64,000 nucleotides of DNA from Burkholderia stabilis (lineage in GTDB: Bacteria; Pseudomonadota; Gammaproteobacteria; Burkholderiales; Burkholderiaceae). The notes below the pieces were generated by a model. The model did not search any database and was not told the origin of the DNA. It saw only the letters and a program-made list of their open reading frames with translations. The stretch is taken from contig NZ_CP016443.1 in assembly GCF_001742165.1 (NCBI RefSeq), positions 806,001-870,000 on the forward strand, given 5' to 3'. This document shows, one piece after another, positions 36,118 to 45,613 of the stretch (positions within the stretch are counted from its first letter, which is position 1; every line of letters starts with the position of its first letter). Made by a program: the position numbers and the translations under genes.

Positions 36118-37032
36118 TCAATGGCACGACAGGATCACGACGCCGCCGATCCCCTGCGTGTTCGGCAACGTCGCGGTGTAGCCGACGGCAACCAGCGGCT
36201 GGGTCGCGTCATGCCCGACGACCACGGATTGCACCGACGCCTGCCCGGTGGTTTTCGACACGCCGTTCAACGGCGCCTGCGGGAACGACACCCCGTATTG
36301 CGTATTCGCGAGCTTGATCGACAGGTTCAGGCCGACGAGCGTACGCGAACCGAGATCGAGCGTGGCCGAACCCGTGCCGAGTGTCCCGTCCGCGCTGCCG
36401 TCGTTGGTCGCGACCGTATCCGAGATCAACGACGTGCACGTCAGCGTACCGCTCGTTGCGGGCAAAGACAGCGGCCGGCCCACCGCGTAGTGAACGCCTT
36501 GCGTATCGGTGTAGGTATTGCCGTCGGTATCCATGGCCCGGTTCCACCGGCCGATCGCGACGTCGGTGCCGACGCCCTGAATGTCGGTGACGGCCCCGTG
36601 GTCGAGCCCGAGGCAGTCGGTCTCCGCCGTCGACGACGCGAGCGTCGTAAATGCGCCGCTCGACTGCTGAACCAGGCTCGCGGCAGGCACGTTCGCCGCC
36701 GTCATGTTGCGGTTCTTCGCGTATTCGCTCGGCAGGTTCGGCACCACGACCACCGCAAGCTGACCGTTTTGCGCCATGACCGGCGAAGCCGAACCCGAAT
36801 AACTGAAGTTGCCGTTCGGCCGGCATGCCGTTTGTACGGAAGGCGGCGTGGAAGAATCCGTCGGCGGAGAGCCGGGCGACGTGGCTGTCGGTGTTCCGCC
36901 TGTATTGGTGTTGTTCGACGCATTGCTTCCCGTACCGACGGCGGCGGTGCCGTCGCCGTCACCGCCGCCGCATGCCGTCAGCAGCAGCACCGTACTCGCA
37001 ACACTCGCCAACCAGACTTGCTTGCCCCGCAT
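36118..37032 (-). CDS. Lipoprotein of unknown function
   Basis: The protein has 304 residues from the ATG at 37032. The N-terminus MRGKQVWLASVASTVLLLTA is followed by the lipobox cysteine (LLTAC). A low-complexity Gly/Ser/Thr/Pro linker of ~45 residues follows, then a beta-rich region (TACRPNGNFSYSGSASPVMA...GVVILSCH) with few charged residues. Its outer-membrane anchoring is inferred from the lipobox. I do not recognise the family. It is flanked by long non-coding stretches. Confidence 0.75.
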   Translation of the reverse strand: MRGKQVWLASVASTVLLLTACGGGDGDGTAAVGTGSNASNNTNTGGTPTATSPGSPPTDSSTPPSVQTACRPNGNFSYSGSASPVMAQNGQLAVVVVPNLPSEYAKNRNMTAANVPAASLVQQSSGAFTTLASSTAETDCLGLDHGAVTDIQGVGTDVAIGRWNRAMDTDGNTYTDTQGVHYAVGRPLSLPATSGTLTCTSLISDTVATNDGSADGTLGTGSATLDLGSRTLVGLNLSIKLANTQYGVSFPQAPLNGVSKTTGQASVQSVVVGHDATQPLVAVGYTATLPNTQGIGGVVILSCH

Positions 37033-37217
37033 GTTTCACCCCGTTTTTCAGTCGTTGAAAATCGATACCGCGTAGACGTGCGGCCCCGGACGACGGCCGC
37101 ACACGATCGATACCGGGCATCAAATGACGCCCGGCCGTCCGTTATGCTTTTGAGACCCCGATGACGGATCGACCCGCATTACGTCAACGTTGCTCAACGC
37201 GTGCTGCCGCAACGTGC

Positions 37218-38063
37218 TCAATGCAAGCCGTCGGTTCCTGCGGCGCGCGCCTGCCCTGTTCGCAGCGCGTCGACCGACTTGATCAGCAGGCATGTGCCGA
37301 TGACGCCCATCGCGAGCGCGAGAAACCACCACGAGACGGGCCAGATTTCGAGAAGACTTTGCGTGGAAAATTCGAACGGCGTAGTCAGCGCGACGATCAC
37401 CACGGCGGTGTTGTAGCAGGCATGGACCAACATCCCCGGCAGCAACGAACGCGTGGCCGCGTACAGCTTCCCGATCAAAAGCCCGAGCCCGAATGCGAGC
37501 ACGAACTGGTACACGTTCAGATGCGCAAGACCGAACACCGCAGCCGAATGCGCGATCGCCGTTCCGCTCGGGTACTGCCGCAAAAAGCTGCGCAGCATGA
37601 CGCCGCGAAACAGCATCTCTTCAAGCACCGGTGCAATCAGGCAGGTCAATACGATCAAGCCGAGCCCGCCGTTCACATACATCTCGCGGGCATCGAATTT
37701 TCCTCCGCCCCACGGGAAAAGCTGCCCGACGCCGACTTCGAGAACGCTCACCGCCACCAGCAATCCCGGCGTCATCAGCAAAACGGGGAAGAAAAACCGG
37801 CCAATCGTTGCTTGCCATGAATCGGCACTTTCGTGCAGCAGGTCACGATAAGTCTGCTTGCTGTGACGAAGCAGCACCGTAAATACGAGCCCGTTCGCGA
37901 GAACGCGCCCGATGCTGGCAATCGCCATCGGCTGAAGCCCGGCGCTGCGGCCGATCGACCAGATGATCGCGTTCATCAAATACTCGATCATGATCAGCAC
38001 AACGACGATCAGGAACGCTTCCAGCAAATTCGGGAAGCAATAACGGTTTGAATCGGATTTCAT
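37218..38063 (-). CDS. CPBP-family intramembrane metalloprotease
   Basis: The protein has 281 residues with about eight hydrophobic segments. The CAAX-protease/bacteriocin-processing motifs are present: EEMLFRG (E-E-x3-R), GLAHLNVYQF and the late HACYNT. Such enzymes cut within membranes (Rce1/MroQ type), and their bacterial roles vary from peptide processing to self-immunity. Codon use and base composition are AT-richer than in neighbours, hinting at acquisition. Nothing near it looks like a substrate. Confidence 0.85.
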   Translation of the reverse strand: MKSDSNRYCFPNLLEAFLIVVVLIMIEYLMNAIIWSIGRSAGLQPMAIASIGRVLANGLVFTVLLRHSKQTYRDLLHESADSWQATIGRFFFPVLLMTPGLLVAVSVLEVGVGQLFPWGGGKFDAREMYVNGGLGLIVLTCLIAPVLEEMLFRGVMLRSFLRQYPSGTAIAHSAAVFGLAHLNVYQFVLAFGLGLLIGKLYAATRSLLPGMLVHACYNTAVVIVALTTPFEFSTQSLLEIWPVSWWFLALAMGVIGTCLLIKSVDALRTGQARAAGTDGLH

Positions 38064-38571
38064 CGAGCTCTATGCCATTTCGCAACCGGTGAATACCGTG
38101 AGCGCGATCTCTCGTTTCGCCGACCTCACACCGAATGCCGTTTTTACTTGTCCGAGCACACTGCCAACAGGTTTCATCGCGCCGCCCCGAATGGCGCGCT
38201 CCGGAATCCTTGAATAATGAAAAACATCGATCCCGGGCTACGAAACCCGGTCCCGACCGTTCATGATCGGGACAAAAGTAACCGTTTGTTACACGGAATG
38301 CATCCTCGCTCATCCCGCCAGCGCTTGCAACCACCGTTAACTATTTTTGACCATAAAACGAAACGTTTCCGAATCAAGCGCGGACAACGGAATAGACGGT
38401 TATTCAAGTTCAACACTTGAACTTATTAACCATTTGAATATGAATACCCTCGTGCGCAATCTGTAGCGCGTACGGGCAGTTCACAATCGCCCGGCCAGGA
38501 TGGTCGGTTGACCGAACAAGACATCGGCGCTCACACCGCGCTTTTCAGACTGCCGCACGCTACCCGCTGCG
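38064..38571. other. Intergenic region
   Basis: There are 508 bp, AT-rich from 38260 to 38460. No gene with a ribosome-binding site, no RNA motif and no clear promoter was recognised. Confidence 0.4.
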
Positions 38572-38976
38572 TTACTTCACGCACCAGTATCGGGCCGCAA
38601 ATTCCTTGTTGATTGTCACGGAGACCATCCCGTAAGCGCCGCGCGGCGGCTTGCCGTCCGTGCAGGCGGCGCTGTCCGATACCCAGTACACGATGTTGCC
38701 GCGCTTGAACGACCACGTGGTGTTCACGCACGGGTCCGTTCCGCCGGTGTCTTCGGTGCCGCCGTGCACCTCGACGTCCGGTTTCTGGTCGGCCGGACGC
38801 GGCTTGTTCCACACCCGGTAGCGCAAGGCGCCGTCCGCCACGTGGTCGATCACGACGTGGTGCTTGTCGGTATCGCAGATGAAGCCGTCGCGCGTCGGCT
38901 GTGCATGCGCAACGGCCGCCGACAGCGACGCGCATACGGCAGCAACGAACAGGAATGATTTGCGAAGCAATGCCAT
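38572..38976 (-). CDS. Small exported protein with four cysteines
   Basis: The protein has 134 residues: a signal peptide (MALLRKSFLFVAAVCASLSA...AHAQ), then a mature domain of ~108 residues with cysteines in FICDTD, DPCVNTTW, AACTDG and the C-terminal YWCVK. These could form two disulfides in the periplasm. Tryptophans in RVWNKPRP and TTWSFKRGNIVYW suggest a compact beta domain. I do not recognise the family, and no operon partner is visible. Confidence 0.75.
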   Translation of the reverse strand: MALLRKSFLFVAAVCASLSAAVAHAQPTRDGFICDTDKHHVVIDHVADGALRYRVWNKPRPADQKPDVEVHGGTEDTGGTDPCVNTTWSFKRGNIVYWVSDSAACTDGKPPRGAYGMVSVTINKEFAARYWCVK

Positions 38977-39021
38977 GACCCGGCTGCAGAAATTTGAATG
39001 GCGAAACTATACCGTCACGCT

Positions 39022-40494
39022 TCAATCCCCGGCGACCTGTTCCGCGATCGCCGACAACGTCCGCAACATCGGCTCGAACGCATCGGCCGACGTATTGCCG
39101 AAGCCGAGCACCAGCCCGTTGGCCGCCGACGATGCATGGATCGAGAAACCCGACAGCGGAAACGGCCCGATGCCGTATGCGCGCGCTGCGTCGACGATCG
39201 CGCGGTCGCGGTAGCGCGCGGGCAGCCGCAGCGCGAGATGCAACCCGCACGGCCCGCCCTCGACCTGGTGCGGCACGCTCAACCCGCCGTCGAGCGCGGC
39301 GAGCAGCAAGCGCCGCCGGTCGCGATAGAGCCGGCGCATCCGCCCGAGATGGCGGCCGTACTCGCCCGTCTCGATGAAGTCGGCAAGCGCGAGCTGCACG
39401 TGGCGCGTCCCGCCGCGCAGCATCTCCGGCAGCACCGTCCGCACGGCGGCCAGCAGCGCCTCGGGCAGCACGAGAAAACCGATCCGCAGCGCCGGAAACA
39501 TCGTCTTGCTGAACGAGCCGAGATAAACGACGGGCGAATCGGGCGCGAGCCCGTGCATCGCGCCGATCGGCTCGCCGGTGTGACGGAACTCGCTGTCGTA
39601 GTCGTCCTCGATGATCCACGCGCGGTGCCGGCGCGCGGCATCGATCAGCGCGAGCCGGCGCGAAATCGACAGCACGGCGCCGGTCGGAAACTGGTTCGAC
39701 GGCGTCGTGTAGACGAGGCGCGGCGTCCGCTCGCGCCAGTCGTGCTCTTCGACCCGCAGCCCTTCCGCGTCGACCGGCATCGGCAGCACGTCGAGATCGG
39801 CCGCCTGCATCGCGGTGCGCGCGCCGCGATAGCCGGGCTCCTCGACCCACACCGTATCGCCCGGGTTCGTCAGCAACTGCGCGCACAGCGCAATCGCCCC
39901 CTGCGCGCCTTCCGTGATGACGATCTGCTCGGGATCGCAACGCACGCCGCGCGTCACGGCCAGGTGGCGTGCGATCGAATCGCGCAGCGCGCGCTCGCCG
40001 AGCGGATCGCCATAACCGAGCAGGTCGCGGCCGGCGCGGCGCAGCGCGCGGTCGATCGCGTGCCGCCATGCGTCCACCGGGAAATGCGTGAGCGCGGGCA
40101 CGCCCGGCCGGAAGCCCTCCGATTCGCCGGTGCCGATGCGGCTCGGGCGAATCCGGCCGAGCCGCTGCGCGACGGCCGGCGGCGCGGCACGCCGGCGCGG
40201 CGGCGCCGGCCGCGACAGCCCGACGACGCGCGTGCCGCGGCGATCGGACTGCAGGAAACCTTCGGCAACGAGCTGCTCGTAGACGGCGGCCGTCGTGTTG
40301 CGCGATACGCCGAGCGTCTCGGCCAGCGCACGCGTGCCGGGCAGCCGCGTGCCGGCCGGCATCGCGCCGCCGAGAATCGCGTCGCGCACGCGGCGCAGCA
40401 ACTGGCGCTGCAGCGAAGGCGCGCCCGGCGCGCGCGCCAGCGGCGCGTCGAGCGGCAACGGTGGCGCTTCAGCGGAAGAAAAGGCAGTCGTCAT
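39022..40494 (-). CDS. PdxR/MocR-type regulator (GntR HTH fused to aminotransferase domain)
   Basis: The protein has 490 residues from the ATG at 40494. The N-terminal GntR HTH is seen in LPGTRALAETLGVSRNTTAA, followed by a long arginine/proline-rich linker and a fold-type I aminotransferase domain with PSNQFPTGAVLS, EDDYDSEFRHTG and the PLP lysine in GSFSKTMFPALRIG. EDDYDSEF and the linker length resemble PdxR-type regulators. It is divergent from the double-GNAT gene with ~150 bp between, so that gene is a possible target. Confidence 0.9.
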   Translation of the reverse strand: MTTAFSSAEAPPLPLDAPLARAPGAPSLQRQLLRRVRDAILGGAMPAGTRLPGTRALAETLGVSRNTTAAVYEQLVAEGFLQSDRRGTRVVGLSRPAPPRRRAAPPAVAQRLGRIRPSRIGTGESEGFRPGVPALTHFPVDAWRHAIDRALRRAGRDLLGYGDPLGERALRDSIARHLAVTRGVRCDPEQIVITEGAQGAIALCAQLLTNPGDTVWVEEPGYRGARTAMQAADLDVLPMPVDAEGLRVEEHDWRERTPRLVYTTPSNQFPTGAVLSISRRLALIDAARRHRAWIIEDDYDSEFRHTGEPIGAMHGLAPDSPVVYLGSFSKTMFPALRIGFLVLPEALLAAVRTVLPEMLRGGTRHVQLALADFIETGEYGRHLGRMRRLYRDRRRLLLAALDGGLSVPHQVEGGPCGLHLALRLPARYRDRAIVDAARAYGIGPFPLSGFSIHASSAANGLVLGFGNTSADAFEPMLRTLSAIAEQVAGD

Positions 40495-40647
40495 CGGAAC
40501 ATCGCGGCGTGAAAGTGTCGGAACGGAGCGACCGGATCGTGGCACCATAAATTTACCGATCTCTGGCGCTTCTCATGGTACCTCGACGGGACTACGATCG
40601 TCTGCATGCCGGCATGTCGCCGGCCGCCAACCGAAGCGAGATCGACC

Positions 40648-41850
40648 TTGTCCACGCTCACCAACGCCTTCCAGCAGCCCATCGGCCAACCCGTTCCCGA
40701 CTGGTCCGCGCGCCCGCGCCCCGAACGCATCGTGCTCGAAGGCCGCTACTGCCGGCTCGAACCGCTCGACGCCGAACGCCACGCATCCGACCTGTATGCC
40801 GCCTACGCGCAGGCGCCCGACGGCAGCGACTGGACCTATCTCGCGCACGGCCCGTACGCCGACGAGTCGAGCTACCGCGACTACGCGCGCGGCGCGCAGG
40901 CGAGCCCCGATCCGCTGCACTACACGGTGATCGATCGCGCCACGGGCCGGGCGGTCGGCACGCTCGCGCTGATGCGCATCGATCCGGCCAACGGCGTGAT
41001 CGAGGTCGGCTCCGTCACGTTCTCGCCGCTGCTCAAGCGCACGCCGGTATCGACCGAAGCGCAGTACCTGCTGATGAAGTACGCGTTCGACACGCTCGGC
41101 TACCGGCGCTACGAATGGAAGTGCGACGACCTGAACGCACCGTCGCGCAAGGCCGCCGCGCGGCTCGGTTTCCGTTACGAAGGCACGTTCCGGCAGGCGA
41201 TCACGTACCGGGGCCGCAATCGCGACACCGCATGGTTCTCGATCATCGACGGCGAATGGCCGGACGTGCGCGCCGCATTCGATGCATGGCTCGCGCCGGA
41301 GAACTTCGACGCGCAGGGCGAGCAGCGCCAGTCGCTCATCGCGATCCGCCATGCGCAGGCGAACGCGCGCGATGCCGCAGCCCGCGCGAACGACGCGACG
41401 CGCGTCACGGTGCGCCCGCTCGTCGCCGCCGATGAAGCCGCGTGGCGCCCGCTGTGGCAGGGTTATCAGAAGTTCTACGACACCGCGCTGAGCGACACGG
41501 TGTTCGCGACGACGTGGGCGCGCCTGATGGACCCTGCCGAGCCGATGTTCGTGCTCGGCGCATTCGACGCATCGGGCAAGCTGGTCGGGATCGTGCATTC
41601 GATCTACCACCGCTCGTGCTGGACCGAAGGGCCGTACTGCTACCTGCAGGACCTGTACACCGCGCCCGACGCACGCGGGCAAGGCGCAGGCGGCGCGCTG
41701 ATCGAGGCCGTGTACGAACACGCCCGGGAAGCCGGCGCGAGCCGCGTGTACTGGCTCACGCACGAAACCAACACGACCGCACGCGCGCTGTACGACAGGC
41801 TCGCGAACAACGCAGGCTTCATCCAGTACCGGCACGACGTGAAGCAGTAA
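40648..41850 (+). CDS. Fusion of two GNAT acetyltransferase domains
   Basis: The protein has 400 residues if translation starts at TTG 40648 (MSTLTNAFQQPIGQPV); ATG 40606 adds 14 residues. Residues ~25-210 are a RimJ/RimL-type domain (GRYCRLEPLDAERHASDLYA, SVTFSPLLKRTPVSTEAQYL, ARLGFRYEGTFRQA). Residues ~250-400 are a second, typical GNAT domain (VTVRPLVAADEAAWRPLWQG, YLQDLYTAPDARGQGAGGAL with the acetyl-CoA loop Q/R-G-x-G). The substrates are unknown: the first may act on protein N-termini, the second on small amines. It is divergent from a PdxR-type regulator. Confidence 0.85.
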   Translation: MSTLTNAFQQPIGQPVPDWSARPRPERIVLEGRYCRLEPLDAERHASDLYAAYAQAPDGSDWTYLAHGPYADESSYRDYARGAQASPDPLHYTVIDRATGRAVGTLALMRIDPANGVIEVGSVTFSPLLKRTPVSTEAQYLLMKYAFDTLGYRRYEWKCDDLNAPSRKAAARLGFRYEGTFRQAITYRGRNRDTAWFSIIDGEWPDVRAAFDAWLAPENFDAQGEQRQSLIAIRHAQANARDAAARANDATRVTVRPLVAADEAAWRPLWQGYQKFYDTALSDTVFATTWARLMDPAEPMFVLGAFDASGKLVGIVHSIYHRSCWTEGPYCYLQDLYTAPDARGQGAGGALIEAVYEHAREAGASRVYWLTHETNTTARALYDRLANNAGFIQYRHDVKQ

Positions 41851-41874
41851 CGCGGCGCCGCGGCCGGCCGGCGT

Positions 41875-42330
41875 TCAGTCGAGAACGTCGGCCGGATCGC
41901 GCACGTCGTCGTCCTCCGGCGCGGCGTCCCTCGCCGCGCCACCCGCGCATGGCACCGACGCCGGGCAGATCATCTCGTCGCCGTTCGCGGGCACGGGCCG
42001 CCGCACCGGCCGGAATACCGGCTCGCCCGGCTCGATCGGCTGCCCCGAAATCGCGCAGCGGCCCGGCTGCAACGCGACACGCAGGCGCCAGCGCTGTTCG
42101 CCGTAATGGCAACGGCCGCTCTCGACCCATCGAATCAGCAGGCTGTCGTCGCCGGCCTCCAGCACCGTGACGAACAGTTGCGGCCGCAACGGTGAAATGG
42201 CGGACGCCGCATGCTCCGGAACCGGCGCGCGGCCGATCGTCACGAGCGGATGCGCGACGTCACCGCCCGGCGGCATCGCCTCGTACGACACGTCTTCTTC
42301 GCAGATCAGGTTTTCCATGATGTTCGGCAT
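41875..42330 (-). CDS. DUF3331 domain protein
   Basis: The protein has 151 residues from the ATG at 42330 (MPNIMENLICEEDVSYEAMP). The conserved core LLIRWVESGRCHYGEQRW, then RCAISGQPIEPGEPVFRP and the C-terminal ANGDEMI, match DUF3331, a family largely found in Burkholderia and relatives. Cysteines in GRCH and GRCAISG could bind a metal. The function is unknown. It lies 44 bp downstream of the MFS gene on the same strand. Confidence 0.75.
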   Translation of the reverse strand: MPNIMENLICEEDVSYEAMPPGGDVAHPLVTIGRAPVPEHAASAISPLRPQLFVTVLEAGDDSLLIRWVESGRCHYGEQRWRLRVALQPGRCAISGQPIEPGEPVFRPVRRPVPANGDEMICPASVPCAGGAARDAAPEDDDVRDPADVLD

Positions 42331-42374
42331 GCTTGACGAGTTTCCGTGCAGGTTGAACGGCGCCGGGGCCACGC

Positions 42375-43586
42375 TCAGCGCCGGCCCATCGGTTCGCGCA
42401 GCAGCGACAGGCCGATCGTCGCGCCGACGGCCGCCGCCGCGAGCATCAGCCCGATGCCGCCCGACCAGCCGAACGCACCGACGATCGCGCCGATCGTCAG
42501 CGGCCCGATCACCTGGCCGAGATAGTTGCCCTGCACGACCCAGCCGATGCTGAGCGGCGCCAGCGACGGCGACGGCGCGGAGCCCGGCGCGCACGCGAGG
42601 ATCGTCGCGGGCAGCATGCCCGCGATCGCCGAGAACACGAAACCCAGCGCGACCGCGAACGGCGCGGGCGTGGCCGCGCTGAAGAGCCCCGCGCCGGCCG
42701 CGCCGATCGCGACCGACGTCGCGGCCATCACGATCCCCGGCCGCGCGCCGCGCGACAGCAGCCAGCCGGCCGTCAGGTTGCCGATCACGCACGCGGCGAC
42801 GATCGCCGCGCTGATCAGCCCCGCCGCGCCGACCGCGACGCCGAGGCGCTGCATCAGGAACACCGGCAGGAACGTCATCACCGCGAAGAACTGCACGTTG
42901 TAGGTCGCAAAGCCCAGGGCGAGCAGCGTCGTCGAGCGCGACGCGAGCACGTCGCGCAGCGCGGGCCCGATACGCATCGAGGCAGCCTGCCGCGCCGGTG
43001 TGCCGGCGGACGTCGTGACCGGCACCGCGGCGGCCGCGACGAGCGTCAGCGCCGCTGCCGCGAGCCAGCCGTTGCGCCAGCCGCCGAGCAACGGCCCGAC
43101 GAGCATCGACAGCGCCATGCCGGCCGGCATGAACGTGCTCCAGAGGCCGAACGCGAGGTTGCGCCGCTCGGGCGGCGTGACGCGATTCAGCACGGCCGGC
43201 GCGGCGACGACCACGATCACGAAACCGAGCCCTTCGGCAAAGCGCGTGACCAGCAGCCACGCGAAACTGCCGGCCCACGCGCCCGCGATACTCGACACAC
43301 CGAGAATGACGAGGCCCGTCATCAGCAACAGCCGGTCGCCCCAGCGGCGCACCAGCAGGCCGGCCGCGATTCCGCCGAACACGCCGACGAACGGGAACAC
43401 CGACATGATCCCGCTCAGCGACGCGAGCGAGCCGCCGAATTCGTGCTGAAGCGACGGCAATGCGATCGTCGCCTTGCCGACGTGCAACGCCGACACGATG
43501 CTCGCCAGCACGACGTTCGCGACGGCCGCCCGGTAACTGCGCGACGGCAGCGTGGCGGCATCGGCCGCGACAGGCGCTTCGGTCAT
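42375..43586 (-). CDS. MFS transporter (CynX/NimT-like)
   Basis: The protein has 403 residues with twelve predicted membrane segments. The loop motif LLVRRWGDR between helices 2 and 3 and VTPPERRNLAFGLWSTFMPA in the first half are typical of the cyanate/nitroimidazole transporter branch of the MFS. The substrate is unknown. It is probably co-transcribed with the downstream DUF3331 gene. Confidence 0.88.
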   Translation of the reverse strand: MTEAPVAADAATLPSRSYRAAVANVVLASIVSALHVGKATIALPSLQHEFGGSLASLSGIMSVFPFVGVFGGIAAGLLVRRWGDRLLLMTGLVILGVSSIAGAWAGSFAWLLVTRFAEGLGFVIVVVAAPAVLNRVTPPERRNLAFGLWSTFMPAGMALSMLVGPLLGGWRNGWLAAAALTLVAAAAVPVTTSAGTPARQAASMRIGPALRDVLASRSTTLLALGFATYNVQFFAVMTFLPVFLMQRLGVAVGAAGLISAAIVAACVIGNLTAGWLLSRGARPGIVMAATSVAIGAAGAGLFSAATPAPFAVALGFVFSAIAGMLPATILACAPGSAPSPSLAPLSIGWVVQGNYLGQVIGPLTIGAIVGAFGWSGGIGLMLAAAAVGATIGLSLLREPMGRR

Positions 43587-44049
43587 ATCCCACCTCCGTT
43601 GAAACGGCCGCGTGCAACGGGATGTCTCATGCGGCCGTGATCGGACTGGCGCACATGATACAAATTGAAGTTCACTTTAAGTAAAGAGGTATCGTGCGCA
43701 ACGATCCGTTTCGCCGATCGCCGCAATGGGCCCGGACGACGACGCCTGCACACCGACCATCGCCGTTCGTCTCGCGATTCGTCTCATTGCGCTGAGACGA
43801 ACGTCCCAGCGTCTCACCCGGCCGGCGGCTTCGCGAGCGCAGCAAAATTCGACGCCCTTCCCGCCGGATCGCGTTCCGTCAACGAACACGGGAATGATGC
43901 ATCGCACACCGTCCGTCCCGTTCGATCGCCGCCCAACGCGTCAATTCAAGCTGGCCCCGTTCCTGCATACGGGTCGATCGCGCAATCGCGCGACGGGCGC
44001 CCCGGCAGCCACGCCTCGCGCCCGACGACAACCTGACGGAGACAGCAAC
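43587..44049. other. Divergent intergenic region between MFS and dehydrogenase genes
   Basis: There are 463 bp. The part at 43655-43690 is AT-rich (TGAAGTTCACTTTAAGTAAAG) and may hold the MFS promoter or a regulator site, because TTCACTTTAAG/CTTTA contains a partial dyad. No gene was recognised. Confidence 0.35.
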
Positions 44050-45147
44050 GTGAGTACACCGGCACCGACTACCGCCCCCAGCATGAAGGCCGCCGTCTGG
44101 CGCGGCCGCCGCGACATCCGCGTCGAAGAGGTTCCCGTTCCGGCGCACCCGCCGGCAGGCTGGGTCACGATTCGCGTCCACTGGTGCGGGATATGCGGCT
44201 CCGACCTGCACGAATATGTCGCCGGCCCCGTGTTCATCCCGGTCGATGCGCCGCATCCGCTGACGGGCCTGAAAGGCCAGTGCATCCTCGGCCACGAGTT
44301 CAGCGGCGAGATCGCCGAACTCGGCGCGGGCGTGACGGGTTTCGCGCCCGGCGACCGCGTGACCGCCGACGCTTGCCAGCATTGCGGCACATGCTGGTAT
44401 TGCACGCACGGGCTGTACAACATCTGCGAGAACCTCGCGTTCACCGGGCTGATGAACAACGGCGCGTTCGCCGAATACGTGAACGTGCCCGCCGAGTTGC
44501 TGTACAAGCTGCCTGACAACTTCCCGACCGAGGCCGGCGCGCTGATCGAGCCGCTCGCGGTCGGACTGCATGCGGTGAAGAAGGCGGGCAACATCGTCGG
44601 GCAGACCGTCGTGGTCGTCGGCGCGGGCACGATCGGCCTGTGCACGATCATGTGCGCGAAGGCCGCGGGCGCCGGACGCGTGATCGCGCTGGAGATGTCG
44701 GCCGCGCGCAAGCAGAAGGCGCTGGAAGTCGGCGCGAGCGTCGTCATCGATCCGAAAACGTCCGACGCGATCGCGGAAGTCAAGGCGCTGACCGGCGGCT
44801 ACGGCGCCGACGTGTCGTTCGAGTGCATCGGGCACACGGCCACCGCGAAACTCGCGATCGACGTGATCCGCAAGGCCGGCAAGTCGGTGATGGTCGGCAT
44901 TTTCGAGGAGCCGACGCCGTTCAACTTCTTCGACATCGTGTCGACCGAGAAGGAAGTGATCGGCTCGCTCGCGTACAACGGCGAATTCGCGGACGTGATC
45001 CGCTTCATCGCGGACGGCCGGATCGACGTGCAGCCCCTCATCACCGGGCGCATCGCGCTCGGCGACATCGTCGCGCACGGCTTCGAGGAACTGGTCAACC
45101 ACAAGGACCGCAACGTGAAGATCATCGTCCAGCCCGCCGTGTCCTGA
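44050..45147 (+). CDS. Zinc-dependent 2,3-butanediol-type dehydrogenase
   Basis: The protein has 365 residues from GTG 44050, which has GGAGAC 8 nt upstream; ATG 44083 is the next start. It is a medium-chain dehydrogenase. The catalytic zinc ligands are in HWCGICGSDLHEY and GHEFSGEIA, the structural zinc cysteines in CQHCGTCWYCTHGLYNIC, and the NAD fold in VVVVGAGTIGLCTIMCAKAA. The FIPVDAPHPLTG insert near the zinc site is typical of (R,R)-butanediol dehydrogenases. The reaction is probably diol/ketol oxidation with NAD. It stands alone. Confidence 0.88.
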   Translation: MSTPAPTTAPSMKAAVWRGRRDIRVEEVPVPAHPPAGWVTIRVHWCGICGSDLHEYVAGPVFIPVDAPHPLTGLKGQCILGHEFSGEIAELGAGVTGFAPGDRVTADACQHCGTCWYCTHGLYNICENLAFTGLMNNGAFAEYVNVPAELLYKLPDNFPTEAGALIEPLAVGLHAVKKAGNIVGQTVVVVGAGTIGLCTIMCAKAAGAGRVIALEMSAARKQKALEVGASVVIDPKTSDAIAEVKALTGGYGADVSFECIGHTATAKLAIDVIRKAGKSVMVGIFEEPTPFNFFDIVSTEKEVIGSLAYNGEFADVIRFIADGRIDVQPLITGRIALGDIVAHGFEELVNHKDRNVKIIVQPAVS

Positions 45148-45613
45148 CGCTGCGCGCTGCCGCGGCGGCGATGCGTGCCGCGGCACGCGTGCAACCGCGC
45201 GATCCATCCGCGCCGCCCGCACGGGCGGTGCATCAGCACCAGCACCCGCCCTGCCCCCGCCTGCCGACGATTCCGCTCCGGCCGCTTTCCCCTTTACTCG
45301 CCACCCTGGTCCGAAGCGTGTTCCGGTCAGCATTCCTGTCGGTTACATCGATCGGATGCACGCGCCATCCCGACCACGAGCTGCGGCGATCCGCCCGCCG
45401 AGCCAGCGATCGGTGTTTCTCCGGATCAAGCCCGACTCATCCGGTGTCGACAGGAATGGGGCGCAAGGCGATCCTGTGCAAAGCGCGATCCGGCTTCCCG
45501 GCCGGGATCGTGGCCGCCCGCGACGGCGAAACACCCGCGGCACCTCACGGTGCACGGCGCCGACAGGCCGAGAATATGGGCCAACCCGGGATAGCTTGCA
45601 AAAATGGTGTGTC
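45148..45613. other. Intergenic region upstream of the histidine kinase
   Basis: There are 466 bp with GC-rich sequence and no supported gene, promoter or terminator. Only the weak Shine-Dalgarno region of the kinase lies just before its start at 45614. Confidence 0.4.
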
